A stretch of DNA of 64,000 bases from Neisseria arctica (lineage in GTDB: Bacteria; Pseudomonadota; Gammaproteobacteria; Burkholderiales; Neisseriaceae): positions 2,108,001-2,172,000 of the forward strand of contig NZ_CP091510.1 of NCBI RefSeq assembly GCF_022870905.1, given 5' to 3'. The notes beneath the pieces are model-generated. The model saw only the letters and a program-made list of their open reading frames with translations. It was not told the origin of the DNA and made no database searches. Shown here in pieces: positions 40,707-54,276 of the stretch (within the stretch, counting starts at the first letter, position 1; every line of letters starts with the position of its first letter). Both the position numbers and the translations under genes were made by a program.

Positions 40707-41003
40707 CTATTTATTTTTAATAGCAGGTACAGCCTTTTTCCCTGCAGAAGTAGCAGCCCCAACTGTTGCCTCATCCCGCAAGCGATTTACGATACTATCG
40801 CCGATCCCCTTCACATTCTTCAAGTCATCTACTGTTTTGAAGTTTCCATTTTGTTGACGATATTCAACAATCGCTGCTGCTTTTGCCGCACCTATACCTG
40901 GTAAGGCCTTTAATTCTTCTGCTGTTGCACTATTAATATTTACCGCGGCCATTGCCCATCCTATATTAAAAAATGACAATACCACAAAAATGATTTTTTT
41001 CAT
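40707..41003 (-). CDS. comEA: ComEA-family DNA-binding competence protein
   Basis: A 98-residue periplasmic protein with a signal peptide (MKKIIFVVLSFFNIGWAMA, cut before AVN) and two helix-hairpin-helix motifs: LKALPGIGAAKAAAIVEYR and LKNVKGIGDSIVNRL. ComE binds incoming double-stranded DNA in the periplasm and pulls it through the PilQ channel during transformation. In pathogenic Neisseria, comE is repeated next to rRNA operons; here too it lies about 1 kb beyond the 5S gene. Confidence 0.93.
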   Translation of the reverse strand: MKKIIFVVLSFFNIGWAMAAVNINSATAEELKALPGIGAAKAAAIVEYRQQNGNFKTVDDLKNVKGIGDSIVNRLRDEATVGAATSAGKKAVPAIKNK

Positions 41004-41326
41004 ATTATATTCTCCGTAATGATGTTTAGCTTACTACTCATAAGTAGCAAGCCAATAATAACAAATTATAACAATAACTTCAATTACTTTTTATGCAAAT
41101 ATCCTAAATTATTATTTTAAATACATATTTAATCTGACATAAAATGGCTTTTTCTAATAAAAAAATTTTATTTATATAATAAAATCTATATCTAAATACA
41201 ATTATTTATATAATTTTTTATATTTAAAGATCAATTTATACTCAATGCTATTGTTATTTATTAATTTGATATAGGCTATCAGTAAATAGTATTGTAAATA
41301 CAATATGTAAATGCGTTTACCGTCAA
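41004..41326. other. AT-rich spacer upstream of comEA
   Basis: About 320 nt with over 75 percent AT by eye. The comEA promoter should be here; several TATAAT-like strings occur by composition alone and none can be singled out. Confidence 0.5.
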
Positions 41327-41833
41327 ATGGCTAATATCGGGTATATGGGAGAACAAAAGGCATTTTCTTGGTGGGGAAATATGCGTAAGAATGGCGTAAA
41401 AATAACCAAAAGCTGGAGCGATGCCTACTACACTGAATTTACCCAAAACGGTGGTAGTCGTCCATTGATAGTCAGCTACACCACCAGTCCTGCGGCGGAG
41501 GTTTTCTTCAGCAAGGGCCGATACAGGGTTCCGCCGACAGGGAACCTGCTACTCAAAGGAGGCGTTTACCGTCAGGTAGAAGGCGCGGCGGTATTAAGAG
41601 GAGCGGCCCAACCGGCACTGGCCGGCAAGCTGGTGGCCTTTCTACAGGACCCCGAGGCGCAACAGGCGCTACCCGCCGAAATGTGGGTCTACCCAGCCAT
41701 CAAAGGCACCCGCCTTCCTCTCGCCTTTAGCTTTGCAGAGCCGCCGCCGGAGCACAGTACGCCCGGTTACAGCACCATCACCCGCAAACAACAGCAGTGG
41801 GTCAACCGCTGGATACGCACGGTTTTGCGCTAA
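41327..41833 (+). pseudogene. thiB: C-terminal half of a thiamine ABC transporter binding protein
   Basis: The open frame encodes about 168 residues: WWGNMRKNGVKITKSWSDAY, RPLIVSYTTSPAAEVFFSKG, VYRQVEGAAVLRGAAQPAL and MWVYPAIKGTRLPLAF. This matches the C-terminal half of thiamine-type periplasmic binding proteins (normally about 330 residues). The N-terminal half including the signal peptide is absent, with an abrupt change to AT-rich DNA at about 41320, so this is a truncated gene. A 13-nt string at the junction (GCGTTTACCGTCA, 41313-41325) recurs inside the gene at about 41564-41576. Confidence 0.8.
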
Positions 41834-41862
41834 AGCTAAGTATGCAGGACCGAAGCAAAGCC

Positions 41863-41900
41863 AAACAGCCGTACAATCCCCATAGATTGTACGGCTGTTT
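41863..41900 (+). terminator. Terminator after the thiB fragment
   Basis: A perfect 15-bp stem (AAACAGCCGTACAAT with ATTGTACGGCTGTTT), 8-nt loop and trailing TTT. It lies 30 nt after the stop codon. Confidence 0.88.
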
Positions 41901-41959
41901 TTAGAAATCAGTATTTTTTAGTTTGTTTACTTGTTAGTTTGCTTTTCAAGAAGCAAATT

Positions 41960-41986
41960 AAAAGCCCCGGCTTTACCGGGGCTTTT
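41960..41986 (-). terminator. Terminator of the rRNA operon
   Basis: An 11-bp stem (AAAAGCCCCGG with CCGGGGCTTTT), 5-nt loop, with T-rich sequence on the minus-strand exit side. It lies 11 nt beyond the 5S gene. Confidence 0.93.
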
Positions 41987-41996
41987 AGGAATGGGT

Positions 41997-42111
41997 GTCT
42001 GGCAGTGACCTACTTTCACATGGGAATCCACACTATCATCGGCGCTGAGTCGTTTCACGGTCCTGTTCGGGATGGGAAGGCGTGGGACCAACTCGCTATG
42101 GCCGCCAGACT
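41997..42111 (-). rRNA. rrf: 5S ribosomal RNA
   Basis: The minus strand reads TCTGGCGGCCATAGCGAGTT at the 5' end and ends TAGGTCACTGCCAGA, whose ends pair. The internal CCCGAACAGGACCGTGAAAC and GCGCCGATGATAGTG segments are typical of 5S. Boundaries are within a few nt. Confidence 0.96.
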
Positions 42112-42242
42112 TAAACTGTCAAATTGATAAAGCCGTTATGGAAGGTTTATTCCACTTATTTATTATTTAATCAACGGTGATGGTATCTTTATAATCAAGA
42201 CTTACATAAGCTTTTTCATTTCGGGCAAAGCCCTTCAAATGA

Positions 42243-45140
<2,898 letters not shown>

Positions 45141-45600
45141 TTTCAAGAACCTTTTTGACTTCGCCTTCATCCCGTTGACTAGGCAATCCGGCTTAAGGCA
45201 CTTACTTTGATAAAGCTTACTGCTTGTTGTGTACCGATCCTGCCTTTTGTTTTTCAGGACCGGTTGATACAATCATCACCCAAATACTGTGATCGAATTG
45301 CTTATTAAATACTCAGCAAGGCTTTTCTTTAAAGTTTGAAAAAAAGCAGTTGCAACCGCTTCTTTCCCAATCCGACCAACATTGTCTTTGTTTGTTGATT
45401 TCGGCTTTCCAATTTGTTAAAGATCGATGCGCTTTCCAAGCAACTTCTTACATATGCAATACAACATATGCCAGCCGCTGGCTTACTTCGCAAATCAAAA
45501 TGAGCTGGCCATTATAACAGCCAACTTCTGAAAGTCAACTAAAAAGAAGCTTTTTCGCGCTTCTTCACTTCAACTTTCTTTCGCTTTGATTTGCAAAGTA
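45141..45600. other. Spacer between tRNA-Ala and 23S rRNA
   Basis: Part of the rRNA transcript. A boxA-like antitermination sequence, GATCTTTAACAA on the minus strand, lies at 45414-45425. No gene. Confidence 0.7.
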
Positions 45601-45676
45601 TGGTGGAGGCAAACGGGATCGAACCGATGACCCCCTGCTTGCAAAGCAGGTGCTCTACCAACTGAGCTATGCCCCC
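45601..45676 (-). tRNA. tRNA-Ala (TGC)
   Basis: A 76-nt cloverleaf on the minus strand: GGGGGCATAGCTCAGTTGG at the 5' end, anticodon loop TTTGCAA (TGC), T arm GGTTCGATCC and encoded CCA at 45601-45603. It is the usual second spacer tRNA of the operon. Confidence 0.97.
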
Positions 45677-45740
45677 AGTATCGGGTATCCTGGCCCTTCG
45701 CTTTCCAAATCCGCTACCGGACTCTTCTGCTTCATGCGTT

Positions 45741-45817
<77 letters not shown>

Positions 45818-45895
45818 AAGGCCTTGTTTACTTCCTTTGCATCTCTAATTCCACAGCTTACCGATAAGTGTGAATGCCTTAAACCTCTTCTTCTC

Positions 45896-47440
<1,545 letters not shown>

Positions 47441-47521
47441 ATCTCTAACTTTTTAACTTCTGGTCTGCTTCAAAGAAACTGACAAAGCGTAGATAATCTA
47501 CATCTTGTCTGTTTTTGTCGC

Positions 47522-47548
47522 AGTGTGAGGCCCAAGGCACTCACACTT
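47522..47548 (-). promoter_or_regulatory. Hairpin in the rRNA leader
   Basis: The arms AGTGTGA and TCACACT enclose a 12-nt loop within the 16S leader, downstream of boxA on the minus strand. It may be part of the antitermination or RNase III processing signal. Confidence 0.55.
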
Positions 47549-47561
47549 ATCGGTAATCTGT

Positions 47562-47574
47562 TTGTTAAAGAGCA
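47562..47574 (-). promoter_or_regulatory. boxA antitermination site in the rRNA leader
   Basis: TGCTCTTTAACAA on the minus strand is essentially the boxA consensus bound by NusB/NusE. It lies immediately after the predicted transcription start. Confidence 0.85.
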
Positions 47575-47582
47575 AGACCGAA

Positions 47583-47612
47583 ATTATAAACCACCAAAAT
47601 TTTATCTGTCAA
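47583..47612 (-). promoter_or_regulatory. Consensus promoter of the rRNA operon
   Basis: On the minus strand, -35 TTGACA (47607-47612), 18-bp spacer, -10 TATAAT (47583-47588), both perfect matches. The start would be near 47576, giving a leader of about 135 nt before 16S. Confidence 0.92.
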
Positions 47613-48070
47613 GACTAAAAGCAACCAATCCGTTTACTCAAAATCCCAACCGTGGTACAATCTACAGTCAGTTTTATTCACCGCCTCAGCAGCGAAGAAC
47701 CGAACTATACACAACCCAAACAAAATCCGTCAACCCCCAAAACAAAAAATCCCCCAGAAAAAATTGCACCCATCTGTTTTACAACAGAATTTTTTATAAC
47801 TAAAAATAGACAAAACAGAGGATGCCGCCCATCGGAAACTTCATACCTCTTCGACACCCAAACTCACCCGCACCGCTACCCATTCACCTTCAGCCCCCTA
47901 GCAAAAACACTACAGTTACCCTCTCTTCCTCTTCCATGAATAAGGATTTAAGCTCTTCTCTGGTATTGGCTTGTTTGTTTTTTTTGGCGGAGTAGCTCTT
48001 TGGCGGCGGAAATAGCTGCCAAACAATTTTAATTATTTAATATCAGCTAATTTAGATAACCGTCCACCTA
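47613..48070. other. Spacer upstream of the rRNA operon
   Basis: About 460 nt with no supported gene. Plus-strand open frames (for example 47652-47939) are low-complexity Pro/Thr/Ser-rich and unconvincing. A plus-strand promoter-like pair, TTTACT and TACAAT with 17-bp spacing, lies at about 47633-47661. Confidence 0.5.
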
Positions 48071-48110
48071 AAATAAATGCCGTCTGAAATTCTTCAGACG
48101 GCATTTATTT
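48071..48110. terminator. Uptake-sequence terminator after the ccsA-like gene
   Basis: A perfect 18-bp stem (AAATAAATGCCGTCTGAA with its complement) with a 4-nt loop, 44 nt beyond the minus-strand gene's stop. Confidence 0.9.
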
Positions 48111-48154
48111 TGATATACAAAGTACTACAACACAGCTAAATAATATTTATTATG

Positions 48155-48961
48155 TTATGGCAAAATGACTTCAAGCACAAATTTGGAACCGACATATGCC
48201 AGCATCAAACTAACAAAACCTGCAATTGTCCACAATGCCGCCTGTTTACCTCTCCAAGAAGTCATATTTCTTTTTAGCAGAAGTCCGCCATAAATCAACC
48301 AAGATAATATACCGAAGACAGTTTTATGTGATAATTCTACAGGTTTGCCAAATACAACCTCAGCAAAAAATGTGCCACTAATAACGGAAAATGTTAGCAG
48401 TAAAAAGCCAACCGCCATTCCTTGAAACATAAGTTTTTCCAGACTTAGCAAAGGAGGCAGAAATTTGGTAAAGGGGGAGAAGCGGTGTTTGTGCAGATTT
48501 CTGTTTAACAATAAAATCAACACGGCCAATAACGTAACAATTCCAAACAAACCATATGCAAGCAATGACCCGCTAACATGCAGTATAAAAGGCCAATTAC
48601 TAATTTTATAGCCCACGTAATGGCCAGGGAAAATGACTGCTATCAATAATGAAAAAGCGGCGCAAGGATATAAAAGAAGCTGCAACCCCTTTAAGCGGTA
48701 AAAAAAACTACCTGCCCAATACATCGTCAACATCAACCAGACAATAAGACTGACGGCATAACCAAACCCCATGACCAAAACTTGATCTCTCAATACCGGC
48801 AATACCAATACTGCTCCGTGTACAAGCAAAATAGGGGCCAATATAGCAAGCTCGGTTTTTAAAGGATAGTGTTGCCGAACACCTTCTTTTTTATATTGAA
48901 GCCATGCAAAAACGGCCAATCCGGCATACACCAGTATCAGACAAATCAATATAATAGGCAT
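48155..48961 (-). CDS. CcsA/YpjD-type inner-membrane protein (cytochrome c assembly family)
   Basis: A 268-residue protein with about eight membrane helices, starting MPIILICLILVYAGLAVFAW. The family resemblance is to the CcsA/CcmC heme-handling proteins: WPFILHVSGSLLAYGLFGIV and VELSHKTVFGILSWLIYGG hold two histidines placed like the external heme ligands. The tryptophan-rich WWD motif is not obvious. In E. coli the equivalent ypjD is likewise divergent from ffh. The function of this branch is unproven. Confidence 0.82.
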   Translation of the reverse strand: MPIILICLILVYAGLAVFAWLQYKKEGVRQHYPLKTELAILAPILLVHGAVLVLPVLRDQVLVMGFGYAVSLIVWLMLTMYWAGSFFYRLKGLQLLLYPCAAFSLLIAVIFPGHYVGYKISNWPFILHVSGSLLAYGLFGIVTLLAVLILLLNRNLHKHRFSPFTKFLPPLLSLEKLMFQGMAVGFLLLTFSVISGTFFAEVVFGKPVELSHKTVFGILSWLIYGGLLLKRNMTSWRGKQAALWTIAGFVSLMLAYVGSKFVLEVILP

Positions 48962-49073
48962 GACAAACTTTCTACGCGCGCATATTCAGAAGCGCACTCG
49001 TGGTGTAAAATACGGTAATTTTATCAAATAACGCCAAACTCGTGGCGGCCATTCTCAATAAGTAAGGAAGTAC

Positions 49074-50435
49074 ATGTTAGATAATTTAACAAGCCGCTTT
49101 AGTAATGTATTTAAAAACATTCGCGGACAATCAAAACTCACAGAAGATAATATCAAAGAAGCATTGCGTGAGGTACGTTTGGCATTATTAGAAGCTGATG
49201 TTGCCCTACCTATAGTTAAAGATTTTGTAAACAGTGTAAAAGAAAAAGCCCTCGGCCATGAAATCGCCGATAGCCTCACGCCTGACCAAGCATTTATCGG
49301 AGTCGTAAATGAAGCGCTGGTCGAGTTGATGGGTAAGGAAAACCACAGCCTGAATTTAGCCGTTTCGCCACCTGCCGTCGTGTTAATGGCAGGCCTGCAG
49401 GGGGCGGGTAAGACAACTACGGTAGGCAAACTCTCCCGCCTATTGAAAAATGACCACAAGAAAAAAATCCTTGTGGTCTCCGCCGACGTTTACCGCCCTG
49501 CTGCAATCGAGCAGCTAAAACTCCTCGCAAACCAAGTAGGCGTTGACTTCTTCCCCTCCAGCACAGAACAAAAACCAGTAGAGATTGCCCGTGCAGCAGT
49601 CGATTATGCAAAGAAACATTTCTATGATGTTCTTATGGTCGATACAGCCGGTCGCTTAGCTATTGATGAAGAAATGATGGCCGAGATTAAAGCACTACAT
49701 GCAGCCGTCAACCCGGTCGAAACTTTATTTGTCGTAGACGCCATGCTTGGGCAGGATGCCGTAAACACAGCAAAAGCTTTCAATGAGGCCTTACCGTTAA
49801 CGGGCGTAATCCTAACCAAAATGGATGGTGATTCACGCGGCGGTGCGGCTCTGTCTGTCCGCCAAACTACTGGCAAACCGATTAAATTTATCGGTACGGG
49901 CGAAAAAGTTACCGGTTTGGAACCCTTCCACCCGGATCGTATTGCCAGCCGTATTTTAGGTATGGGCGATGTATTAACGCTGATTGAAGACGTACAAAAA
50001 GGAATTGATGAGGAAGTCGCTGCCAAAATGGCTAAAAAGCTGCATAAAGGCAAAGGCTTCGACTTAAATGACTTCAAAGAGCAAATTCAACAGATGCGCA
50101 ATATGGGCGGCCTGGAAAGCATCATGTCTAAAATGCCCGGAGAGATAGGGCAGCTTTCCAAGCAGATTCCAGAAGGCACGGCAGAAAAGGCCATGAGCCA
50201 TGTAGAAGCGATTATCAACTCTATGACAGCCAAAGAGCGGGCCAATCCCTCAATTATTAAGGCCAGCAGAAAACGCCGTATCGCCGCCGGTTCAGGAACC
50301 AGCGTGCAAGAAGTAAATAAAATGCTGAAACAATTTGAGCAGTCTCAGCAGATGATGAAAATGTTTAGTGGCAAAGGCATGAGCAAACTTATGAATCTTG
50401 CCAAAGGAATGAAAGGCCGCTTCCCCGGTTTATAA
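49074..50435 (+). CDS. ffh: Signal recognition particle protein Ffh
   Basis: Ffh binds 4.5S RNA and signal sequences of nascent membrane proteins and hands them to FtsY. The 453-residue protein has the N domain, the G domain with P-loop GLQGAGKTTT (107-116), VDTAGRLAIDEEMM and TKMDGDSRGGAALS, and the methionine-rich M domain (QIQQMRNMGGLESIMSKMPG, QQMMKMFSGKGMSKLM). Complete. Confidence 0.97.
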   Translation: MLDNLTSRFSNVFKNIRGQSKLTEDNIKEALREVRLALLEADVALPIVKDFVNSVKEKALGHEIADSLTPDQAFIGVVNEALVELMGKENHSLNLAVSPPAVVLMAGLQGAGKTTTVGKLSRLLKNDHKKKILVVSADVYRPAAIEQLKLLANQVGVDFFPSSTEQKPVEIARAAVDYAKKHFYDVLMVDTAGRLAIDEEMMAEIKALHAAVNPVETLFVVDAMLGQDAVNTAKAFNEALPLTGVILTKMDGDSRGGAALSVRQTTGKPIKFIGTGEKVTGLEPFHPDRIASRILGMGDVLTLIEDVQKGIDEEVAAKMAKKLHKGKGFDLNDFKEQIQQMRNMGGLESIMSKMPGEIGQLSKQIPEGTAEKAMSHVEAIINSMTAKERANPSIIKASRKRRIAAGSGTSVQEVNKMLKQFEQSQQMMKMFSGKGMSKLMNLAKGMKGRFPGL

Positions 50436-50451
50436 ATTCCTATCTTACCAT

Positions 50452-50493
50452 TTAGGCCTTGATCATAATTAATACGGATCAAGGCCTAATTTT
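50452..50493 (+). terminator. Terminator of ffh
   Basis: A 13-bp stem (TTAGGCCTTGATC with GATCAAGGCCTAA), 12-nt loop, then TTTTAT. It lies 17 nt after the stop. Confidence 0.9.
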
Positions 50494-50719
50494 ATAACAA
50501 CCGCTTTTCCATACATATTCCTATGGAATCACGATTTAGGGAATAAGGGAAACCGTGCACCACTTAATTTAGAAAATAATCTTACTTTTCACAAATAAGT
50601 CAGTGCAATAAACTTTTTGCCAAGCTGAACCAAAATTTAATCATTTTATATTCAGCCACACTTAACTCATACTAAAACGGCTATTAAAAATAACTGCCTC
50701 TGCTATTTATATATTCAAA
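50494..50719. other. Spacer between convergent ffh and rne
   Basis: AT-rich, no ORF or element recognised apart from the two flanking terminators. Confidence 0.5.
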
Positions 50720-50757
50720 AATATGCCGTCTGAACCATGATTTTCAGACGGCATATT
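50720..50757 (-). terminator. Uptake-sequence terminator of rne
   Basis: A 15-bp stem (AATATGCCGTCTGAA with its complement), 8-nt loop, 38 nt past the rne stop on the minus strand. Confidence 0.88.
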
Positions 50758-50795
50758 CCGAGAATTACCTAAAACTAACAATATTCACTAACAAT

Positions 50796-53744
50796 CTACT
50801 CAATCAGCAAACCAGGTTTATTTGTTTCAACCTGAATTAAAGATTGCTCCTCATGAATCGTTTCAATTGTTTTTGGCAGATCCGAACGGCGCAAGCCTTT
50901 AGGTAATTCTAAAGCCGGCATCTGTTTAGCTGCTTCCAAAGCTTCAATACTGGTTTGCACCAAAATCAAACCACCCAAATCAGACTCTTGCACGACACTA
51001 CTCGACGCTGAATTTGTTAAAGCACTGCTTGAAGATTCTTGCGTAAATTGCTCTTTCATCAACTCTTCAGATGGTTTCTTGTCATCTTCGGCTTCAATAC
51101 CTATCAATTGAGCTACAGCTTTTTGTACTTTCGCCGCTGCTTCATTGACTATGGTTTCTTCTGGAATGTTTTCTTCCGTTTCTACAGAAATATCATCCTC
51201 AATTGCAAACAACCCAACGGCCACATTATCAGCTTCATCCGATACTGCTGGCAAAACAATGGTTACCGGCTTATCAATAGGTGTATCTGCTTGCGGAACA
51301 ACCACATCAACAGCCATCGGAACAGGCACGGCAACAGGCACGGCAACAGGCTCTTCTGCCGCACCGCCTAACACGTGGGCAACAGCATTTCGCACTTTAT
51401 CCCCCACCTCCTCAATCATCAAGTATTGCTCGATTTTGGCAGCCGAAGGGATATTACGTTTTTTACTGTTATTGCGACGGTCTCTTTGATTACGGTTGTT
51501 ACGCTCGTTGCGCTCCGTATTACGGTTACGCTTATGCGCACTATTCTTACCGTCGGCATCACCGCTCAAATTCACCACTACAGGTTCTTGTTCTTGCACA
51601 TCAGCGGTACTTGCCGCAACAGATGCTACTTTCTCATTTACCTCTAATGCGGCTACCGGAGCAACAATTTCTTCCTGACGACGCGGCTCATTACGGTTAT
51701 TGCGGCGGCGGTTATTAGTATTAACCGATTCATTAGCACCGGTGTCTTCTACTGCTACTGAATTCTTTCCGCGTCGCTCCTCTGCGTTACCGTTTGACGC
51801 TCCGTTGTTACGGTCACGACCAGTATTGTTTTCACTTTGCTGATCACGTCGGCCACGCTGGTTACCGCGAGTATCGGCTGCTTCTACAACCTCCGCTTTT
51901 TCCTTATCGGTATCGTACTCATTACGTCGACTTTGATTACCGTTGTTTCGGCGGGGATTATGGCGGCGATTCTGCTGTCGACGGCTTTTACCATTCGTCT
52001 GCCGTTGGCTTGGACGGGGATTAGCCGCTTGTTTTTCAGGCTCCGCTTTAGTTTCTTCCGAATTGCCAAATACACGGCCAAACCAAGCCTTAATACTATC
52101 CCACCATGAACCGCCGGTTGAAGTCTCGCTTACTGTGGGAGCAGGCTGGGTATGCTTCACCCCCTTAACAGCCGGCTCAGGGCGTGCCGCTTTGACTTTA
52201 TCGCCATTAAAAGGCAGATTATCTTGTTTTTCAGGCTCGGCCACACGCTGGTAGCTAGGTGCCGCATTTTCATCCACATCATCATTACGCACGCGACTAA
52301 CGTCATAATGCGGATTCTCCAAATGAATATTCGGAATCAGGAAAACCGATACGTCCAAACGCTCTTCTAATCCGAACAGCTCGGCCCGTTTCTCATTCAA
52401 CAAAAAGGTTGCCACATCCACCGGTACTTGTGCATGTACCTCAGCGGTATTGTCTTTCATCGCTTCTTCTTGAATGATGCGCAATACATGCAATGCCGTT
52501 GACTCGATGCCACGGATCACACCGGTGCCGGCACAACGTGGACAGGCAACATGACTGCTCTCTCCCAAAGCCGGCTTCAGGCGCTGACGGCTAAGCTCCA
52601 ACAAGCCAAAGCGGGAAAGCTTACCCATTTGCACACGGGCACGGTCTTTTTTCAGAGCATCACGCAGGGTATTTTCCACATCGCGTTGATGCTTAGGGTT
52701 TTCCATATCAATAAAATCAATAACTACCAAACCGCCTAAGTCGCGCAAACGCATTTGGCGCGCTACTTCTTCGGCTGCTTCCATATTGGTTTTAAAAGCA
52801 GTATCTTCGATATCAGCACCACGGGTTGCGCGGGCGGAGTTGACATCTACCGACACCAGCGCTTCGGTATGGTCAATGACAATGGCACCGCCTGACGGCA
52901 GACTGACACTGCGTGAGAAAGCACTTTCGATTTGGTGTTCGATTTGAAAACGTGAAAACAGGGGCGTATGATCTTCATAAAGTTTCAGACGGCCGATATT
53001 ATTCGGCATCACATAACTCATGAATTCGGAAACCTGAGCATAAACCTCTTGGTTATCAATCAGAATTTCACCGATATCGGGACGGAAATAATCGCGTACG
53101 GCACGGATCACCAGAGAGCTTTCCATAAAGAGCAAGTAAGGTTCGTGATGTGCCTTACCCGCCTCTTCGATGGCGTGCCAAAGCTGTAGCAGGTAGTTGA
53201 AATCCCACTGCAACTCTTCCACACTGCGGCCTATGCCCGCCGTACGGGCAATCAGACTCATACCGCGGGGCACATCCAATTCGGCCATCGCACTTTTGAG
53301 CTCTTGGCGTTCTTCGCCTTCGATACGGCGCGACACGCCGCCGCCCCTCGGATTATTCGGCATCAAAACCAAGTAACGCCCGGCCAAGCTGATAAAGGTG
53401 GTCAACGCCGCGCCTTTATTTCCGCGCTCGTCTTTTTCCACCTGCACGATAACCTCCATGCCTTCTTTAAGCACATCTTGGATACGTGCACGACCGCCTT
53501 CGTAATCTTGGAAATACGAACGGGACACTTCCTTAAAAGGTAAAAAGCCGTGGCGGTCGGTTCCGTAATCAACGAAACACGCTTCCAGCGACGGCTCAAT
53601 ACGGGTGATCACACCCTTATAAATATTACCTTTACGCTGTTCTTTTCCCAGCGTTTCGATATCCAAATCCAACAGGGTTTGTCCATCGACAATAGCTACG
53701 CGCAACTCTTCGGCTTGCGTAGCATTAAATAACATACGTTTCAT
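50796..53744 (-). CDS. rne: Ribonuclease E
   Basis: RNase E is the main endonuclease of mRNA decay and of rRNA and tRNA processing. The ATG at 53744 (MKRMLFNATQAEELRVAIVD) is the family start and gives 982 residues. The S1 domain is at about residues 36-118. The catalytic aspartates lie in VSVDVNSARATRG (D300) and VIDFIDMENP (D343), and the Zn-link CPRC at 401-404. The C-terminal half is disordered, with Arg/Asn-rich blocks (RRQQNRRHNPRRNNGNQSRR) that bind RNA and a long acidic/Val-rich stretch; such scaffolds recruit degradosome partners and evolve quickly. Confidence 0.97.
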   Translation of the reverse strand: MKRMLFNATQAEELRVAIVDGQTLLDLDIETLGKEQRKGNIYKGVITRIEPSLEACFVDYGTDRHGFLPFKEVSRSYFQDYEGGRARIQDVLKEGMEVIVQVEKDERGNKGAALTTFISLAGRYLVLMPNNPRGGGVSRRIEGEERQELKSAMAELDVPRGMSLIARTAGIGRSVEELQWDFNYLLQLWHAIEEAGKAHHEPYLLFMESSLVIRAVRDYFRPDIGEILIDNQEVYAQVSEFMSYVMPNNIGRLKLYEDHTPLFSRFQIEHQIESAFSRSVSLPSGGAIVIDHTEALVSVDVNSARATRGADIEDTAFKTNMEAAEEVARQMRLRDLGGLVVIDFIDMENPKHQRDVENTLRDALKKDRARVQMGKLSRFGLLELSRQRLKPALGESSHVACPRCAGTGVIRGIESTALHVLRIIQEEAMKDNTAEVHAQVPVDVATFLLNEKRAELFGLEERLDVSVFLIPNIHLENPHYDVSRVRNDDVDENAAPSYQRVAEPEKQDNLPFNGDKVKAARPEPAVKGVKHTQPAPTVSETSTGGSWWDSIKAWFGRVFGNSEETKAEPEKQAANPRPSQRQTNGKSRRQQNRRHNPRRNNGNQSRRNEYDTDKEKAEVVEAADTRGNQRGRRDQQSENNTGRDRNNGASNGNAEERRGKNSVAVEDTGANESVNTNNRRRNNRNEPRRQEEIVAPVAALEVNEKVASVAASTADVQEQEPVVVNLSGDADGKNSAHKRNRNTERNERNNRNQRDRRNNSKKRNIPSAAKIEQYLMIEEVGDKVRNAVAHVLGGAAEEPVAVPVAVPVPMAVDVVVPQADTPIDKPVTIVLPAVSDEADNVAVGLFAIEDDISVETEENIPEETIVNEAAAKVQKAVAQLIGIEAEDDKKPSEELMKEQFTQESSSSALTNSASSSVVQESDLGGLILVQTSIEALEAAKQMPALELPKGLRRSDLPKTIETIHEEQSLIQVETNKPGLLIE

Positions 53745-54276
53745 AAAAACGACCTCGTTCTTTATTTTTAGCACTCACGAGGCGCGTAATCAGTTTTCGA
53801 CACTTGCTTTGCCGCCAATGGTCAGGCCGTCTGAAAACGGCGTGTGGGGCAGGATTCCGGATATAAGAAGGTTAATGTAAAGAACAAGGCACATATCAAA
53901 ATATGCCGAAAGCCGATGCCGTACTTTCAAAATGCGCATCAGGCCGAAAATCTGAGCCGTATCTTCTTTATCATCGTTCGACGGCATCGCTGCCCGAAAA
54001 CTGCGCCGTGCGTCTTATGCGCGGGCGGACTTCCGTCGAAAAGGTCAAACTTAACTACCACTCTGCCCTGCTGGCTTGCGCATGACAAAGGAAAATGCTT
54101 TGTGGAGTGCGTTTTTAATATAAAATATTTCTATTCGCAATTTTTCAGCTTGCGGCCAAATACTACCGCATAAACTCTCGGGTAGGCTGTGATTTTTTAT
54201 ACTTTCAGACGGCCTCAAAATTAGATTGGTATACTGCATGTCTGAACAGCCGAACCGTTATCGGATTATAGAGAAA
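53745..54276. other. Divergent region between rne and rluC
   Basis: Contains a single-orientation uptake sequence near the rne start (53825-53835) and another before rluC (54205-54215). The rne leader may be long, as in species where it autoregulates, but I see no clear conserved hairpin. An extended -10-like TTGGTATACT (54226-54235) precedes rluC. Confidence 0.45.

Noticed and set aside
47652..47939. 95-codon plus-strand frame upstream of the rRNA operon
   Set aside because: Low-complexity Pro/Thr/Ser composition and no ribosome site.
51039..51718. Plus-strand frames over the rne C-terminal region
   Set aside because: Antisense to the low-complexity Arg/Asn-rich scaffold of RNase E, which leaves all frames open by composition.
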